A program made the translations under genes and the position numbers. A DNA stretch of 64,000 nucleotides from the NCBI RefSeq assembly GCF_024205705.1, contig NZ_CP073115.1:1550001-1614000 (forward strand), in the 5' to 3' direction. The notes under the pieces were generated by a model that had not been told where the DNA came from, searched no databases, and saw only the letters and a list, made by a program, of their open reading frames with translations. This document shows positions 49,193-57,984 of this stretch, in pieces (position 1 is the first letter of the stretch; the number at the start of each line of letters is the position of its first letter). The stretch is from Neisseria subflava. Its GTDB lineage: Bacteria; Pseudomonadota; Gammaproteobacteria; Burkholderiales; Neisseriaceae.

Positions 49193-49556
49193 GTTGATTC
49201 CTTTCGTTTTTTCACGCGTTGAGGCGGAATTTGCTTCATTTGTAAGGCGTGCATTTTATCATAAGTTGCCTTTACCCAAAATATTCAGACGGCCCAAACA
49301 TCTGCAAAAACAGGCCGTCTGAAAACAAAAAACCTTTTTTAAATAAAGAAGCACATTTTCGGCAACCCTTTGTCAGTTTTTCGTTTTAATTCACGAAGGT
49401 TTACGGTATGATGACAAAATCGGTCAAAATTGTTAACAACTTAACCGGTATCGAATGGCAAAACGGCCTGCTCGCCGATATTGCCAAACGCGAAAAATGA
49501 GTGGGAGTAGTTACCCGTATCATTTTATTTTTATTGTTTTTATTAAAGGTTTTATT
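49193..49556. other. Intergenic region between yebC and the AGCS symporter
   Basis: This 364-bp region between divergent genes contains an inverted DUS pair (49284-49323, about 13-nt stem arms with a ~17-nt loop) and a 30-codon frame with a ribosome binding site (49408-49500). No larger gene is seen. Confidence 0.5.
49408..49500 (+). CDS. Candidate 30-residue small ORF or leader upstream of the AGCS symporter
   Basis: ATGATG at 49408 follows GAAGG by 7 bp and runs to TGA at 49500. The product would begin MMTKSVKIVNNLTGIEWQNG and end IAKREK, without a signal or membrane segment. The symporter ATG is 56 bp further on in a different frame, without an intervening terminator. It could be a leader peptide, a short functional protein or chance; I do not recognise it. 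Confidence 0.3.
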   Translation: MMTKSVKIVNNLTGIEWQNGLLADIAKREK

Positions 49557-50987
49557 ATGGAAGAAATATTGTCTGCTCTGGTGGGTGCAGTCAATCTGGT
49601 TCTTTGGGACTACCTGCTGATTTATGCCTTAATCGGTATTGGCCTGTTTTTTACCCTGTACTTGGGCGCGCCGCAAATTACCAAATTGGGGGCGGGTTTT
49701 AAAGCCGTTTTCGGCGGCTTGTTCAGCAAAAAAGACAAAGACCACGAAAGCAAATCCCTGTCTCAATTTCAAGCGCTTGCCGTAGCGATTTCTGCGCAAA
49801 TCGGTACCGGTAACGTTGCCGGTGTCGCCACTGCGATTACTGCCGGCGGCCCGGGGGCCATTTTTTGGATGTGGTTGTCTGCCATTCTGGGCATGTCTAC
49901 CATTTTTGCAGAAGCCGTTTTGGCGCAAAAATACCGCGTGGTCAGCCACGGCAAATACATCGGCGGCCCTGCGTTTTACATCACGCACGGCCTGACCCCG
50001 AAAATCGGCCGTGGCGCGGCGCGTTTCCTGTCCGGCTTTTTCTCCATCGCCTTGATTATCGCGCTGGGTTTCATCGGCAACGCAACCCAATCCAATTCCA
50101 TCGCCTCGGCCATGAATTTGGCTTTCGATATTCCTCCGATGGCTGTCGGCATTGCTTTGGCGGTATTCGCCGGCCTGATCATCATCGGCGGTATCAACCG
50201 CATTGCCGGTATCGCGCAATTTGTCGTGCCGTTTATGGCGGTAATTTACATCTTGTGTGCCGTGATTATTTTGTTCAAATTCTCCGACCACATTATCCCG
50301 ATGTTCCACAGTATCTTTGTTGCCGCCTTCAATCCCGAAGCGGTATTGGGCGGTGCGGCCGGTATCGGTATGCGCGAGGCAGTCCGCTTCGGCGTGGCAC
50401 GCGGCCTGTTTTCCAATGAGGCCGGTATGGGTTCGACCCCGCACGCTCACGCGACCGCCAACGTCAAACACCCTGTGCAACAAGGTATGGCCGCGTTTAT
50501 CGGTATTTTTATCGATACGCTGATGGTCTGCACGGCAACCGCGCTGATTATCCTGCTGACCGATGCCAACCTGTCCGGCGAAACCGGCGCAGCAGTTACC
50601 CAACTGGCGTTTAACAAAGCCTTCCCGGGTTTTGGTTCACAATTGCTCGCCGTCTGCCTGACCTTCTTCGCCTTCACCACCATCATCGGCTGGTACTACT
50701 TCGGCGAATCCAATATCCGCTTCCTGTTCCGCGGCAAACACTTGGGCATCTACCGCGCACTGGTTTTGGTGGCCATCGTATTGGGTACATTGGGCAAAGT
50801 GGATTTGGTTTGGAGTATGTCCGATATGTTCAACGGCTTTATGGTTTTGCCGAACTTAATCGCCCTCTTCCTGCTGCGTAAGGAAATCCGTGCGGTTTAT
50901 GACGATTATCTGGCGCAAACCAAAGCCGGCAAAGAGTTGACCTACAACTACGAATTCCACGAATTCCACGACAAAAACCCAGATTAA
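49557..50987 (+). CDS. Sodium:alanine/glycine symporter (AGCS family)
   Basis: Starting at 49557 (AAAGG upstream) gives 476 residues beginning MEEILSALVGAVNLVLWDYL. About 10-11 hydrophobic helices and the family signature GTGNVAGVATAITAGGPGAIFWMW are visible; the second signature FSNEAGMGSTPHAHAT is near residue 290. It imports a small neutral amino acid with sodium; alanine or glycine are typical. The frame upstream from 49455 is open but not conserved in type. Confidence 0.92.
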   Translation: MEEILSALVGAVNLVLWDYLLIYALIGIGLFFTLYLGAPQITKLGAGFKAVFGGLFSKKDKDHESKSLSQFQALAVAISAQIGTGNVAGVATAITAGGPGAIFWMWLSAILGMSTIFAEAVLAQKYRVVSHGKYIGGPAFYITHGLTPKIGRGAARFLSGFFSIALIIALGFIGNATQSNSIASAMNLAFDIPPMAVGIALAVFAGLIIIGGINRIAGIAQFVVPFMAVIYILCAVIILFKFSDHIIPMFHSIFVAAFNPEAVLGGAAGIGMREAVRFGVARGLFSNEAGMGSTPHAHATANVKHPVQQGMAAFIGIFIDTLMVCTATALIILLTDANLSGETGAAVTQLAFNKAFPGFGSQLLAVCLTFFAFTTIIGWYYFGESNIRFLFRGKHLGIYRALVLVAIVLGTLGKVDLVWSMSDMFNGFMVLPNLIALFLLRKEIRAVYDDYLAQTKAGKELTYNYEFHEFHDKNPD

Positions 50988-50998
50988 CGACAAACAAA

Positions 50999-51030
50999 AA
51001 CCTCTCAGTCAAACTGAGAGGTTTTTTATT
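50999..51030 (+). terminator. Terminator after the AGCS symporter
   Basis: AACCTCTCAGT pairs with ACTGAGAGGTT around CAA and is followed by TTTT, then a single DUS. Confidence 0.92.
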
Positions 51031-51045
51031 TCAGGCCGTCTGAAA

Positions 51046-51672
51046 CTACAACACATAAAAATAAATACTGATAAATTGCGTCAAACTGCCTGCTAAGACA
51101 AACAAGTGCCAGATACCGTGGCCGTGGCGGATTTTCGTATCGTTGATAAACCAATAAATCCCCGCGCTATACAATACGCCGCCCAACACCAGCCAAAATA
51201 ATCCACCAGCCGAAAGCGACTGTATCAGCGGCCATACCGCCACCACAATCAGCCAGCCCATCAACACATAAATCACCATCGACAGCAGCCGCTTCTCGCT
51301 TTTGCGCCCAATTGTCAGTTCCTGAACAATGCCTAGCAAAGCCAATCCCCAAGACACGCCGAAAAGCGACCAGCCCCAGCCGCCGTGAAGGGTAATCAGC
51401 GTAAACGGCGTATAACTGCCTGCAATCAAAAGATAAATCATACAATGATCAACCTTTTGCAAAATCGCCTTGGCCTTAGGCTGCGGAATACTGTGATATA
51501 AGGTTGAACCCAAATACAGAAGCAGCAGGCAGATTCCGTAAGTCAGTGCACCGGCAATCCGATAGCCGTCCGCCGATTCCACCGCTTTCACCAGCATCAG
51601 CACCAACGCCGCCACTGCCAATAAGAAACCGGCCAAATGGCTGTACGCATTAAATCTCTCGCCGTGATACAT
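51046..51672 (-). CDS. Hemolysin III / PAQR-family membrane protein
   Basis: This 208-residue protein has seven hydrophobic helices and the family motifs ERFNAYSHLAG at the N-terminus, YLGSTLYHSIP (with conserved His), LQKVDHCMIYLLIAGSYTPF and IRHGHGIWHLFVLAG at the C-terminus. The three conserved histidines and the Asp likely bind zinc. The biochemical role of the bacterial family is not established; 'hemolysin' is historic. Confidence 0.88.
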   Translation of the reverse strand: MYHGERFNAYSHLAGFLLAVAALVLMLVKAVESADGYRIAGALTYGICLLLLYLGSTLYHSIPQPKAKAILQKVDHCMIYLLIAGSYTPFTLITLHGGWGWSLFGVSWGLALLGIVQELTIGRKSEKRLLSMVIYVLMGWLIVVAVWPLIQSLSAGGLFWLVLGGVLYSAGIYWFINDTKIRHGHGIWHLFVLAGSLTQFISIYFYVL

Positions 51673-51759
51673 AAACCATTCTCATTTCTAAAAGACCAAA
51701 GTGTACGCGAAGACAGAGGCTTCGTCAGAGAAATCGGTTTAAAAATAAGTTAAAGCGCA

Positions 51760-51845
51760 AAGGCCGTCTGAAAAACACGGCCTTGCAATATAACAAAAAC
51801 ATCTTTGCAACAAACAAACCATTCTTTCCCTTTTTCAGACGGCCT
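51760..51845. repeat. Widely spaced inverted DUS pair upstream of cysD
   Basis: AAGGCCGTCTGAAAAA and TTTTTCAGACGGCCT are 15-16 bp arms separated by about 55 nt in the gap between divergent genes. Confidence 0.5.
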
Positions 51846-51888
51846 CACTAAAGTATCGACTATCGCCAAGGTTGCAAAGAGAGAAAAA

Positions 51889-52803
51889 ATGTCCATCCAA
51901 AACCACCACCTCGACTGGCTCGAAGCCGAGTCTATCTACATCATCCGCGAAGTCATTGCCAACGCCCAAAATCCGGCCTTGCTGTTTTCCGGCGGCAAAG
52001 ACTCAGTCGTATTGCTGGCGCTTGCCGTCAAAGCCTTCCAAATCGAAGGCCGTCCGCTGAAGCTGCCGTTCAAACTCCTGCACGTCGATACCGGCCACAA
52101 TTACCCCGAAGTCATCCAATTCCGCGACGACACAGTCGCGCGTACCGGCGTACAACTTGTGATCGGTAGCGTAGAAGAATCCATCCGCAAAGGCAGTGTC
52201 GTCTTGCGCCGCGAAACCGATTCTCGCAACGCCGCCCAAGCCGTTACGCTGGTTGAAACCATTGAAGAACAAGGCTTTGATGCGCTAATGGGCGGCGCTC
52301 GCCGCGATGAAGAAAAAGCGCGCGCCAAAGAACGCATCTTCTCTTTCCGCGACGAGTTCGGCCAATGGGATCCTAAAAACCAACGTCCTGAATTATGGTC
52401 GCTCTACAACACACGCCTGTTCCAAGGCGAAAACATGCGCGTATTCCCGATTTCCAACTGGACGGAATTGGACATCTGGCAATACATCGCACGCGAAAAA
52501 CTCGCCCTGCCGCCGATTTATTACACCCACAAGCGCGAAGTTGTCGAACGCAACGGCCTGCTCGTTCCCGTTACCCCGTTGACCCCAAAACGCGAAGGCG
52601 AAATTGCCCAAATCCGTGATGTCCGTTTCCGCACCGTCGGCGATATTTCCTGCACCTGCCCTGTTGCCAGTACCTCCGCCACGCCCGAAGACATCATTGC
52701 TGAAACCGCCGCCGCAACCATTTCCGAACGCAGCGCCACGCGCATGGACGACCGCGTATCGGAAGCGGCAATGGAAGAACGCAAAAAACAAGGCTATTTC
52801 TAA
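51889..52803 (+). CDS. cysD: Sulfate adenylyltransferase subunit 2 (CysD)
   Basis: The start MSIQNHHLDWLEAESIYIIRE gives 304 residues, the E. coli CysD length. The PP-loop LLFSGGKDSVVLLALA binds ATP; ALMGGARRDEEKARAKERIFS and DIWQYIAREKLALP follow the family. CysD makes APS from sulfate and ATP only with the GTPase CysN. No cysN follows: after a hairpin (52842-52879) the next gene is an unrelated hydrolase. The gene therefore appears separated from its partner. Confidence 0.95.
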   Translation: MSIQNHHLDWLEAESIYIIREVIANAQNPALLFSGGKDSVVLLALAVKAFQIEGRPLKLPFKLLHVDTGHNYPEVIQFRDDTVARTGVQLVIGSVEESIRKGSVVLRRETDSRNAAQAVTLVETIEEQGFDALMGGARRDEEKARAKERIFSFRDEFGQWDPKNQRPELWSLYNTRLFQGENMRVFPISNWTELDIWQYIAREKLALPPIYYTHKREVVERNGLLVPVTPLTPKREGEIAQIRDVRFRTVGDISCTCPVASTSATPEDIIAETAAATISERSATRMDDRVSEAAMEERKKQGYF

Positions 52804-52841
52804 ACCGGTTTTTCAGACGGCCCATATATATTTCAAACCCG

Positions 52842-52879
52842 AACAACACGGCAAAACCATCTGCCCCTGCCGTGTTGTT
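52842..52879 (+). terminator. Hairpin after cysD
   Basis: AACAACACGGCA pairs with TGCCGTGTTGTT with a 14-nt loop, followed by TGCTTTATT; a probable terminator. Confidence 0.7.
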
Positions 52880-52968
52880 TGCTTTATTATTCTTGCAAAT
52901 ATCATTTAACAACAAAAGCTTAATTAAAAATCCTTACCAAGCGACAAACAATAAAACATAAACAAACA

Positions 52969-52977
52969 TGGTATAAT
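52969..52977 (+). promoter_or_regulatory. Extended -10 promoter for the small serine hydrolase gene
   Basis: TGGTATAAT is a perfect -10 with the TGn extension, about 60 bp before the hydrolase start. No clear -35 is seen, which extended -10 promoters do not need. Confidence 0.5.
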
Positions 52978-53012
52978 AAACGCTTACAGGCAGAGATTTA
53001 GACAAAAGTCTC

Positions 53013-53029
53013 AGGCCGTCTGAAGGAGG
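53013..53029 (+). promoter_or_regulatory. DUS fused to the ribosome binding site of the hydrolase gene
   Basis: AGGCCGTCTGAA (53013-53024) overlaps AAGGAGG (53023-53029), a strong Shine-Dalgarno 6 bp from the ATG. Confidence 0.65.
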
Positions 53030-53035
53030 AAAAAC

Positions 53036-53599
53036 ATGAATCGACGCGTTTATATCGTACATGGCTTTGAAGGCAATCCGCACGGCAACTGGTTTGACTG
53101 GCTTTGCGCCCAAATCAAAAGCACCGGCGCACAAGCAATCTCCCTCGCCATGCCCAATCCCGACAAACCAAGCACGACCGCGTGGCAGTTTACCCTTGAC
53201 CAGCACATCGGCAAGCCCGATGCCCATACCTTCCTAGTCGGCCACAGTCTCGGCTGCATTACCCTCCTTCACTTCCTCAGCCGCCAACAGCCCCAAAAAA
53301 TCGGCGGTCTGTTGCTTGCCGCCGGTTTTGCCGATACGCTGCCACCCCTGCCTGCGCTTGATGCCTACATTAAAGCAGCGTCGCCCGATTTCGACATCCT
53401 GCGCAAAATCGACATGCCCAAACACTGTCTGGTTTCCGACAACGACACCCATGTTCCGCCCGAATTGACTTTGGACATGGCGGCCAAACTCAAAAGCCCT
53501 GTTACCCATATTCCTGAAGGCGGCCATTTGATGGCTTCGGACGGCTTTACCCAACTGCCACAGGCTTGGGAAGCGCTGAAACCCATGTTGACCGAATAA
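53036..53599 (+). CDS. RBBP9/YdeN-family alpha/beta hydrolase
   Basis: This 187-residue protein is a small serine hydrolase: HGFEGNPHGNWFDWL at the N-terminus, nucleophile elbow VGHSLGCITLLHFL with the Ser, an Asp in LVSDNDTHVP and the catalytic His in IPEGGHLMASDGFTQLP. The triad is complete. The natural substrate of this family is unknown. Confidence 0.88.
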   Translation: MNRRVYIVHGFEGNPHGNWFDWLCAQIKSTGAQAISLAMPNPDKPSTTAWQFTLDQHIGKPDAHTFLVGHSLGCITLLHFLSRQQPQKIGGLLLAAGFADTLPPLPALDAYIKAASPDFDILRKIDMPKHCLVSDNDTHVPPELTLDMAAKLKSPVTHIPEGGHLMASDGFTQLPQAWEALKPMLTE

Positions 53600-53619
53600 A
53601 CACGCAATATAATTTGGTT

Positions 53620-53666
53620 TTCAGACGGCCTTGTATGCCTCCTCTCCCCATAACAGGCCGTCTGAA
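53620..53666 (+). terminator. DUS-pair hairpin after the hydrolase gene
   Basis: TTCAGACGGCCT and its inverted copy with a ~23-nt loop. Confidence 0.55.
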
Positions 53667-53674
53667 TGACAATA

Positions 53675-53707
53675 AAAAAACAACCTGCCCTTTCAAGCAG
53701 GTTGTTT
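53675..53707 (-). terminator. pyrC terminator
   Basis: AAACAACCTGC pairs with GCAGGTTGTTT; on the minus strand a run of T's follows the stem. Confidence 0.9.
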
Positions 53708-53733
53708 CTTTTTATGTCTCATCGACGGCAAAT

Positions 53734-54768
53734 TTAATATTGCACCGTCCATTCAATCTCGCCGCCGGCCCTCATCGGTACAAGCTCGCCATCGCCGTAA
53801 GGTACGCTGGCAGGTACGGTTTGCGTTTGTTTGACCAATGTGATGGTATCGGTATTTTCAGGCAGATCGTAGAAACGCGGGCCGTTTTTAGAAGCAAAGG
53901 CTTCCAGTTTGTCCAACGCGCCTGCTTTCTCAAACACTTCGGCATAAAGCTCAATGGCAGTCATCGCGCTGAACATACCGGCGCAACCGCAAGCATTTTC
54001 TTTGGCAGTTTTGGCATGTGGCGCAGAGTCCGTGCCGAGGAAAAATTTGTGCGCCTTATCGCCGGTAACGGCGGCAACCAAAGCCTGACGGTGGGTTTCA
54101 CGTTTGAGTACAGGCAGGCAGAAATGATGAGGACGCACGCCGCCGACCAGAAGGTCGTTGCGGTTGAGCAGCAAGTGTTGCGGTGTCACAGACGCGGCCA
54201 CATTATCGCCTGCTTCCAATACCAGTCGGGCGGCCTCGGCAGTGGTGATGTGTTCAAATACGACTTTAAGATTCGGCACTTGTGCCAAAACCGGCTTCAT
54301 CACGCGCTCGATAAAGGCAGCTTCGCGGTCGAAAATATCAATTTCAGGATCGGTGACTTCGCCGTGAACCAAGAACAAAATGCCCTGTTTCGCCATTTCT
54401 TCCAACACAGGAATCAGTTTGAACAAGTCGGTCACGCCGGAATCGGAATTGGTGGTTGCGCCTGCTGGATAGAGTTTGAAAGCCACGATACCGGCAGCCT
54501 TGGCTTCACGCACAAGTTCGGGAGTGGCGTTGTCGGTCAAATAAAGCGTCATCAACGGCTGGAAGGTGCTGCCTTCTGGCAGGGCGGCCATAATGCGCTC
54601 TTTGTATGCTTGGGCATCGGCAACGCTGACGACGGGCGGCTTCAGGTTGGGCATGATAACCGCGCGGCCCATTTGTCGGGCGGTGTACGGGACAACGGCT
54701 TTGAGCGCGTCGCCGTCGCGCAGGTGTAAGTGCATATCGTCGGGGCGGATGATGGTCAGGGTTTGCAT
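53734..54768 (-). CDS. pyrC: Dihydroorotase
   Basis: This 344-residue enzyme closes carbamoyl-aspartate to dihydroorotate in pyrimidine synthesis. The zinc motif [12 protein letters not shown] is at the N-terminus; further ligands and substrate residues lie in [35 protein letters not shown] and [14 protein letters not shown], and the catalytic Asp in [16 protein letters not shown]. It belongs to the single-domain E. coli type. It is transcribed alone. Confidence 0.96.
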   Translation of the reverse strand: MQTLTIIRPDDMHLHLRDGDALKAVVPYTARQMGRAVIMPNLKPPVVSVADAQAYKERIMAALPEGSTFQPLMTLYLTDNATPELVREAKAAGIVAFKLYPAGATTNSDSGVTDLFKLIPVLEEMAKQGILFLVHGEVTDPEIDIFDREAAFIERVMKPVLAQVPNLKVVFEHITTAEAARLVLEAGDNVAASVTPQHLLLNRNDLLVGGVRPHHFCLPVLKRETHRQALVAAVTGDKAHKFFLGTDSAPHAKTAKENACGCAGMFSAMTAIELYAEVFEKAGALDKLEAFASKNGPRFYDLPENTDTITLVKQTQTVPASVPYGDGELVPMRAGGEIEWTVQY

Positions 54769-54867
54769 AGCTTACTTTCGAGTGGTTTGGTTTGATAATG
54801 TTTCAGACGGCCTCTATTCGGCGGTAACGGTTTCTATCGATTTGATGTTTTTTAATCGTCAACCGGC

Positions 54868-55461
54868 CTAAGGCAAAACGGCGGCCTTATTGTCGTAAGA
54901 ATGATGGGTCAAATAAAAAACAGCCTGTACCGGAAAATGCTCGGACGACGTTGTTTTGACGGTCAGCAAGGTTTCTTTCGGACTGCCGGACGCGCGCCAT
55001 GCGTAGGAAATCTGGCGCATAGGCAACGGGGCTTCCGACAAATTATCGGCACGCAACTCAGCGTTCAAACCTTGCGGCGGATTTTCTGCCAAAGCCAAAA
55101 ATTGTTTGAAAATCAGATGATCGTCGGCTTTGGCCGTACGCACACTGCAACTGTCTTCAGTCAGGCTCAAATAATAATCTGCGCCGTTTTCCGTTTTCTT
55201 CCAAATGCTTAATGCCTCCAAATCCATCATTCCGGCAGGCAAATCGGCAATATCTTTTTTCGACAATAAAACCAGTTTGTTGGCATTGGCAAACTCGCCG
55301 ACAAGGGCGGCATCGCCGTCTGCGGCCGCACAGCTTTGGCGGAACAAGTCGGTTACATTTTGGGCATAATCGGCAGTGTTCTGCGGCGAAACGCCTTCAT
55401 TGCCGCATGCACTGAGGCAGACGGCCAATACAGCGGCAGACAACGCGACGGCTTTAGACAT
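54868..55461 (-). CDS. Hypothetical lipoprotein
   Basis: A 197-residue protein with a lipoprotein signal peptide (LAVCLSAC, Cys about 19). The mature part has no motif I recognise, with two further cysteines (QSCAAAD and DSCSVRT) that could form a disulfide. Its ATG is separated from the tusA stop by exactly one 12-bp DUS, so the two are certainly co-transcribed. Function unknown. Confidence 0.82.
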   Translation of the reverse strand: MSKAVALSAAVLAVCLSACGNEGVSPQNTADYAQNVTDLFRQSCAAADGDAALVGEFANANKLVLLSKKDIADLPAGMMDLEALSIWKKTENGADYYLSLTEDSCSVRTAKADDHLIFKQFLALAENPPQGLNAELRADNLSEAPLPMRQISYAWRASGSPKETLLTVKTTSSEHFPVQAVFYLTHHSYDNKAAVLP

Positions 55462-55473
55462 TTCAGACGGCCT
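55462..55473 (-). promoter_or_regulatory. A single DUS that is the whole tusA-lipoprotein gap and contains the ribosome binding site
   Basis: On the minus strand TAA (tusA stop) is followed by AGGCCGTCTGAA and then ATG. The only purine-rich site in range is TAAAGG formed by the stop codon and the first bases of the DUS. Confidence 0.7.
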
Positions 55474-55698
55474 TTATTTGTGCTTCAACACCAGCTTGAA
55501 CACGCCGTCGGCCTCGCTCGATTCCAACAAAACATGTCCGGTCTGACGGCAAAACGCTTCAAAATCGCCGGGCGCGCCACCATCGGTAGCCAATACGGTC
55601 AGCACTTCGCCTTCCTGCATTTGCGCCAAAGCTTTTTTAGCACGCAAAATCGGCAGAGGGCATTTCAAACCAATGACATCCAGAGTTTGTGTATTCAT
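55474..55698 (-). CDS. tusA: TusA-family sulfurtransferase
   Basis: This 74-residue protein has the family cysteine in GLKCPLPILRAKKALAQM and the two-layer alpha/beta sandwich pattern through GEVLTVLATD and the C-terminal VFKLVLKHK. TusA relays persulfide sulfur, for tRNA 2-thiouridine among other uses; mnmA is also in this window (62301-63404) but not linked. The neighbour downstream is the lipoprotein. Confidence 0.92.
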   Translation of the reverse strand: MNTQTLDVIGLKCPLPILRAKKALAQMQEGEVLTVLATDGGAPGDFEAFCRQTGHVLLESSEADGVFKLVLKHK

Positions 55699-55807
55699 GA
55701 TGAAAACTCGTCATATTAATCAGAATTAACGTCAATTATACCGCACTTACTTGCACCCCACCCTGCAAGCCCATAAAATAAAGCCGTTTTTCACTTTGGA
55801 GCTGTCT

Positions 55808-56419
55808 ATGCGCCGTTTTGCCCTTCTCGCTCTCAGCCTTGCCGCGACTCAAGCATTTGCTTTGGGTTTCAGCCAAAAGGATACGCTGACCAACACGCGT
55901 TATCAGGAAAGCCCTGAAGAAGTTGCCGCACGCGAATTTAAAGAACACAAAGCCGAGTTGCCGCCCCTGCCCGATACCCAATCGGGGGATTGGTTCGACC
56001 TCTATGTCAACGAAACCTACGGCAAGCAGCCCAAAATCCTGCTCAGCAGCCTGCAAATCATGCCTGCGCCGGACAACAGCATCCGCTACGTCTTGAACGT
56101 GCGCTCCGACAAAGGCTACGACAACCTCTCCGTCGAAGGCCTCTATTGCGCCCGCACATCCTTTACTTACAGCAACGACAAGCGTTCGTCTTATAAAATA
56201 TTCGCTTACGGCGATACAGTAAACCGCCGCTGGATTGAGCCGCGCAAAGGCGATTGGAAGCTGATCGGCAATGCGTTCAGCCGCAACGACGCCCTGCACA
56301 CTGCGCTGTATCAGGCATTCTGTATCGACGGCATGCCGACAACGGTCGAAGGTTTGGTACAACGTTTGAAAGAACGTGGCGGCCGTCACGGTACCACGCT
56401 GAGCAACCACGACAAATAA
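55808..56419 (+). CDS. CNP1-like family secreted protein
   Basis: Starting at 55808 (GGAG upstream) gives 203 residues with a signal peptide ending FALG. The mature protein has DWFDLYVNETYGKQPKILLSS, a RYVLNVRSDKGYDNLSVEGLYC segment and a second Cys in YQAFCIDGM, consistent with the CNP1-like family of beta-proteobacteria. The biochemical function is not known. Confidence 0.78.
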   Translation: MRRFALLALSLAATQAFALGFSQKDTLTNTRYQESPEEVAAREFKEHKAELPPLPDTQSGDWFDLYVNETYGKQPKILLSSLQIMPAPDNSIRYVLNVRSDKGYDNLSVEGLYCARTSFTYSNDKRSSYKIFAYGDTVNRRWIEPRKGDWKLIGNAFSRNDALHTALYQAFCIDGMPTTVEGLVQRLKERGGRHGTTLSNHDK

Positions 56420-56437
56420 ACCTGTTCAATCAACAAA

Positions 56438-56465
56438 AAGGCCGTCTGAAATTTCAGACGGCCTT
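56438..56465. terminator. Bidirectional DUS-pair terminator between the CNP1-like gene and porB
   Basis: AAGGCCGTCTGAAA and its inverted copy adjoin between convergent stops. Confidence 0.85.
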
Positions 56466-56480
56466 GTCTTTCTAGACGGC

Positions 56481-57596
56481 TTAGAATTTGTGATACAGGC
56501 CTACAGAAGCGGCTTTTTGTTCAATACCGCCTTTGTTGGCTGCAGTCAGGCGGGTTTTATTGCCGACTTTCAGATACGCCAGTTGGGCGACTACGCCGGT
56601 GCGTTTGCTGAAGGTATATTGACCGCCGACAACGACTTGGTCAAATTTATCCACCAATTTTTCGCCGCTGTTCACGCCCTTGGCAGGCCAACCGTGCGCG
56701 TAAGTAATGCGTGGTGTAACATTGCCCAATTTGTAGCCGACAGTTACCGCTGCATCAACCACTTTTACGGCTTCCTCTTTACCTGAGTCGGCAGTGATGA
56801 CACTACCCTTGTACTCATTAAAACCATCGGTGAAATAACCTAAATATTCGTTGCCTGTCTCATGGCCTTTGGCATAGTGTACGCCGCCGCCGACAAAGAG
56901 ATTGTCTTTATCGTAATAAGTTTCGACTTTGGCGATTTGCGCCGCTTTGACTTTGCCTGATTTGTCGGTGTACGCGCCGTTGTAGTGGCCGTAAGCCGCA
57001 TTGGCGGTAAAGCCGTTTTTAGAGAAGCTCACGCCGCCGGTGTATTGGTCTTTGGCCGGTTTGGTGTGCGTGTATTTATCTGAAGGATTGCGGTTGTCGC
57101 GCGGTGCGTAAGACACGTTGAATTTGAATCCGCCAAAATCCGGGCTGTCGTAGCGTACAGCGGCGTTACGGTTGCCGGTACGGGTAAAGATGCCCAAGCC
57201 TGCGGCATTGGTTTTATACATCCATGGATCGATGGTGTCCATTTCGTTCAGCATATTGCTGAGTTTACCGGCGCGAATCTTACCGAATTTACCTTGCAAA
57301 CCGACGAAGGAATCACGAGTGGCAAAACCTTGAGAACCGCCGGTAATGGCCGTTTTTTGTTCAACTTGCCAGATAGCTTTCAAATCGCCACCCAAGTTTT
57401 CGCTGCCTTTGAAACCGATGCGGGAGGTATTGTCATTGATGCTGGTTGCGGTGGAGCTGGTTTCAGAACCTGCATCACCTTTGATTTTGACCTGACCGAC
57501 GGTCACGCTGCTTTTGATTTGACCATACAGAATGACTTCTGCAGATGCAGCCAGCGGCAAACCGGCAATAACCAAAGCGATAATCGATTTTTTCAT
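56481..57596 (-). CDS. porB: Major outer-membrane porin PorB
   Basis: The start at 57596 (GGAGAG upstream) gives 371 residues with the neisserial leader MKKSIIALVIAGLPLAASA. The mature protein begins EVILYGQIKSSVTV and contains SRIGFKGSENLGGDLKAIWQ, DSFVGLQGKFGKIRAGKL and a terminal HKF, the pattern of the 16-stranded trimeric porin. Surface loops carry variable sequence (e.g. around residues 200-260). Long 5' leader DNA without genes lies upstream, where regulation is likely. Confidence 0.95.
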   Translation of the reverse strand: MKKSIIALVIAGLPLAASAEVILYGQIKSSVTVGQVKIKGDAGSETSSTATSINDNTSRIGFKGSENLGGDLKAIWQVEQKTAITGGSQGFATRDSFVGLQGKFGKIRAGKLSNMLNEMDTIDPWMYKTNAAGLGIFTRTGNRNAAVRYDSPDFGGFKFNVSYAPRDNRNPSDKYTHTKPAKDQYTGGVSFSKNGFTANAAYGHYNGAYTDKSGKVKAAQIAKVETYYDKDNLFVGGGVHYAKGHETGNEYLGYFTDGFNEYKGSVITADSGKEEAVKVVDAAVTVGYKLGNVTPRITYAHGWPAKGVNSGEKLVDKFDQVVVGGQYTFSKRTGVVAQLAYLKVGNKTRLTAANKGGIEQKAASVGLYHKF

Positions 57597-57984
57597 TATT
57601 CTCTCCAAAACAAAGTTAAAATCTCGTGAAAACACGTTTAGCGATATTAATATTTTCCAACGCTACAAACAACTACTTTCATCTTGATAGACACTTTTAT
57701 TCATTAGAGTTTAGACTTTTTACAACATTTTTAAATAAAACAGGCCGTCTGAAAGAAATTTCAGACGGCCTCTCCCATTCAAAGTCACGGCAAGGACAAT
57801 CATCCCTCTTATTGCAATCATTTAATCAAAAATGATTGCTTGATAAATGTTTGCCATATATCAACCCAACACTCCCAAATTGCCACTATCATTAACTTAC
57901 TTCTTATGAAGAAGTTTTTTTATATCAATAATTTATTTGGTATAAACTTTTCCTTTTACCTAATATAAATAAATAGGAGCCTTT
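57597..57984. other. Intergenic region between porB and the carbonic anhydrase gene
   Basis: This 388-bp region between divergent genes holds an inverted DUS pair (57742-57771) and, at 57938-57946, an extended -10 TGGTATAAA oriented toward the carbonic anhydrase gene. A porB promoter should also lie here but is not evident. No gene. Confidence 0.5.
57742..57771. repeat. Inverted DUS pair between porB and the carbonic anhydrase gene
   Basis: AGGCCGTCTGAA and its inverted copy with a 6-nt loop lie between divergent genes, so it is more likely an uptake signal than a terminator. Confidence 0.6.

Noticed and set aside
53566..54729. 387-codon open frame opposite pyrC
   Set aside because: Antisense shadow of a well-conserved dihydroorotase.
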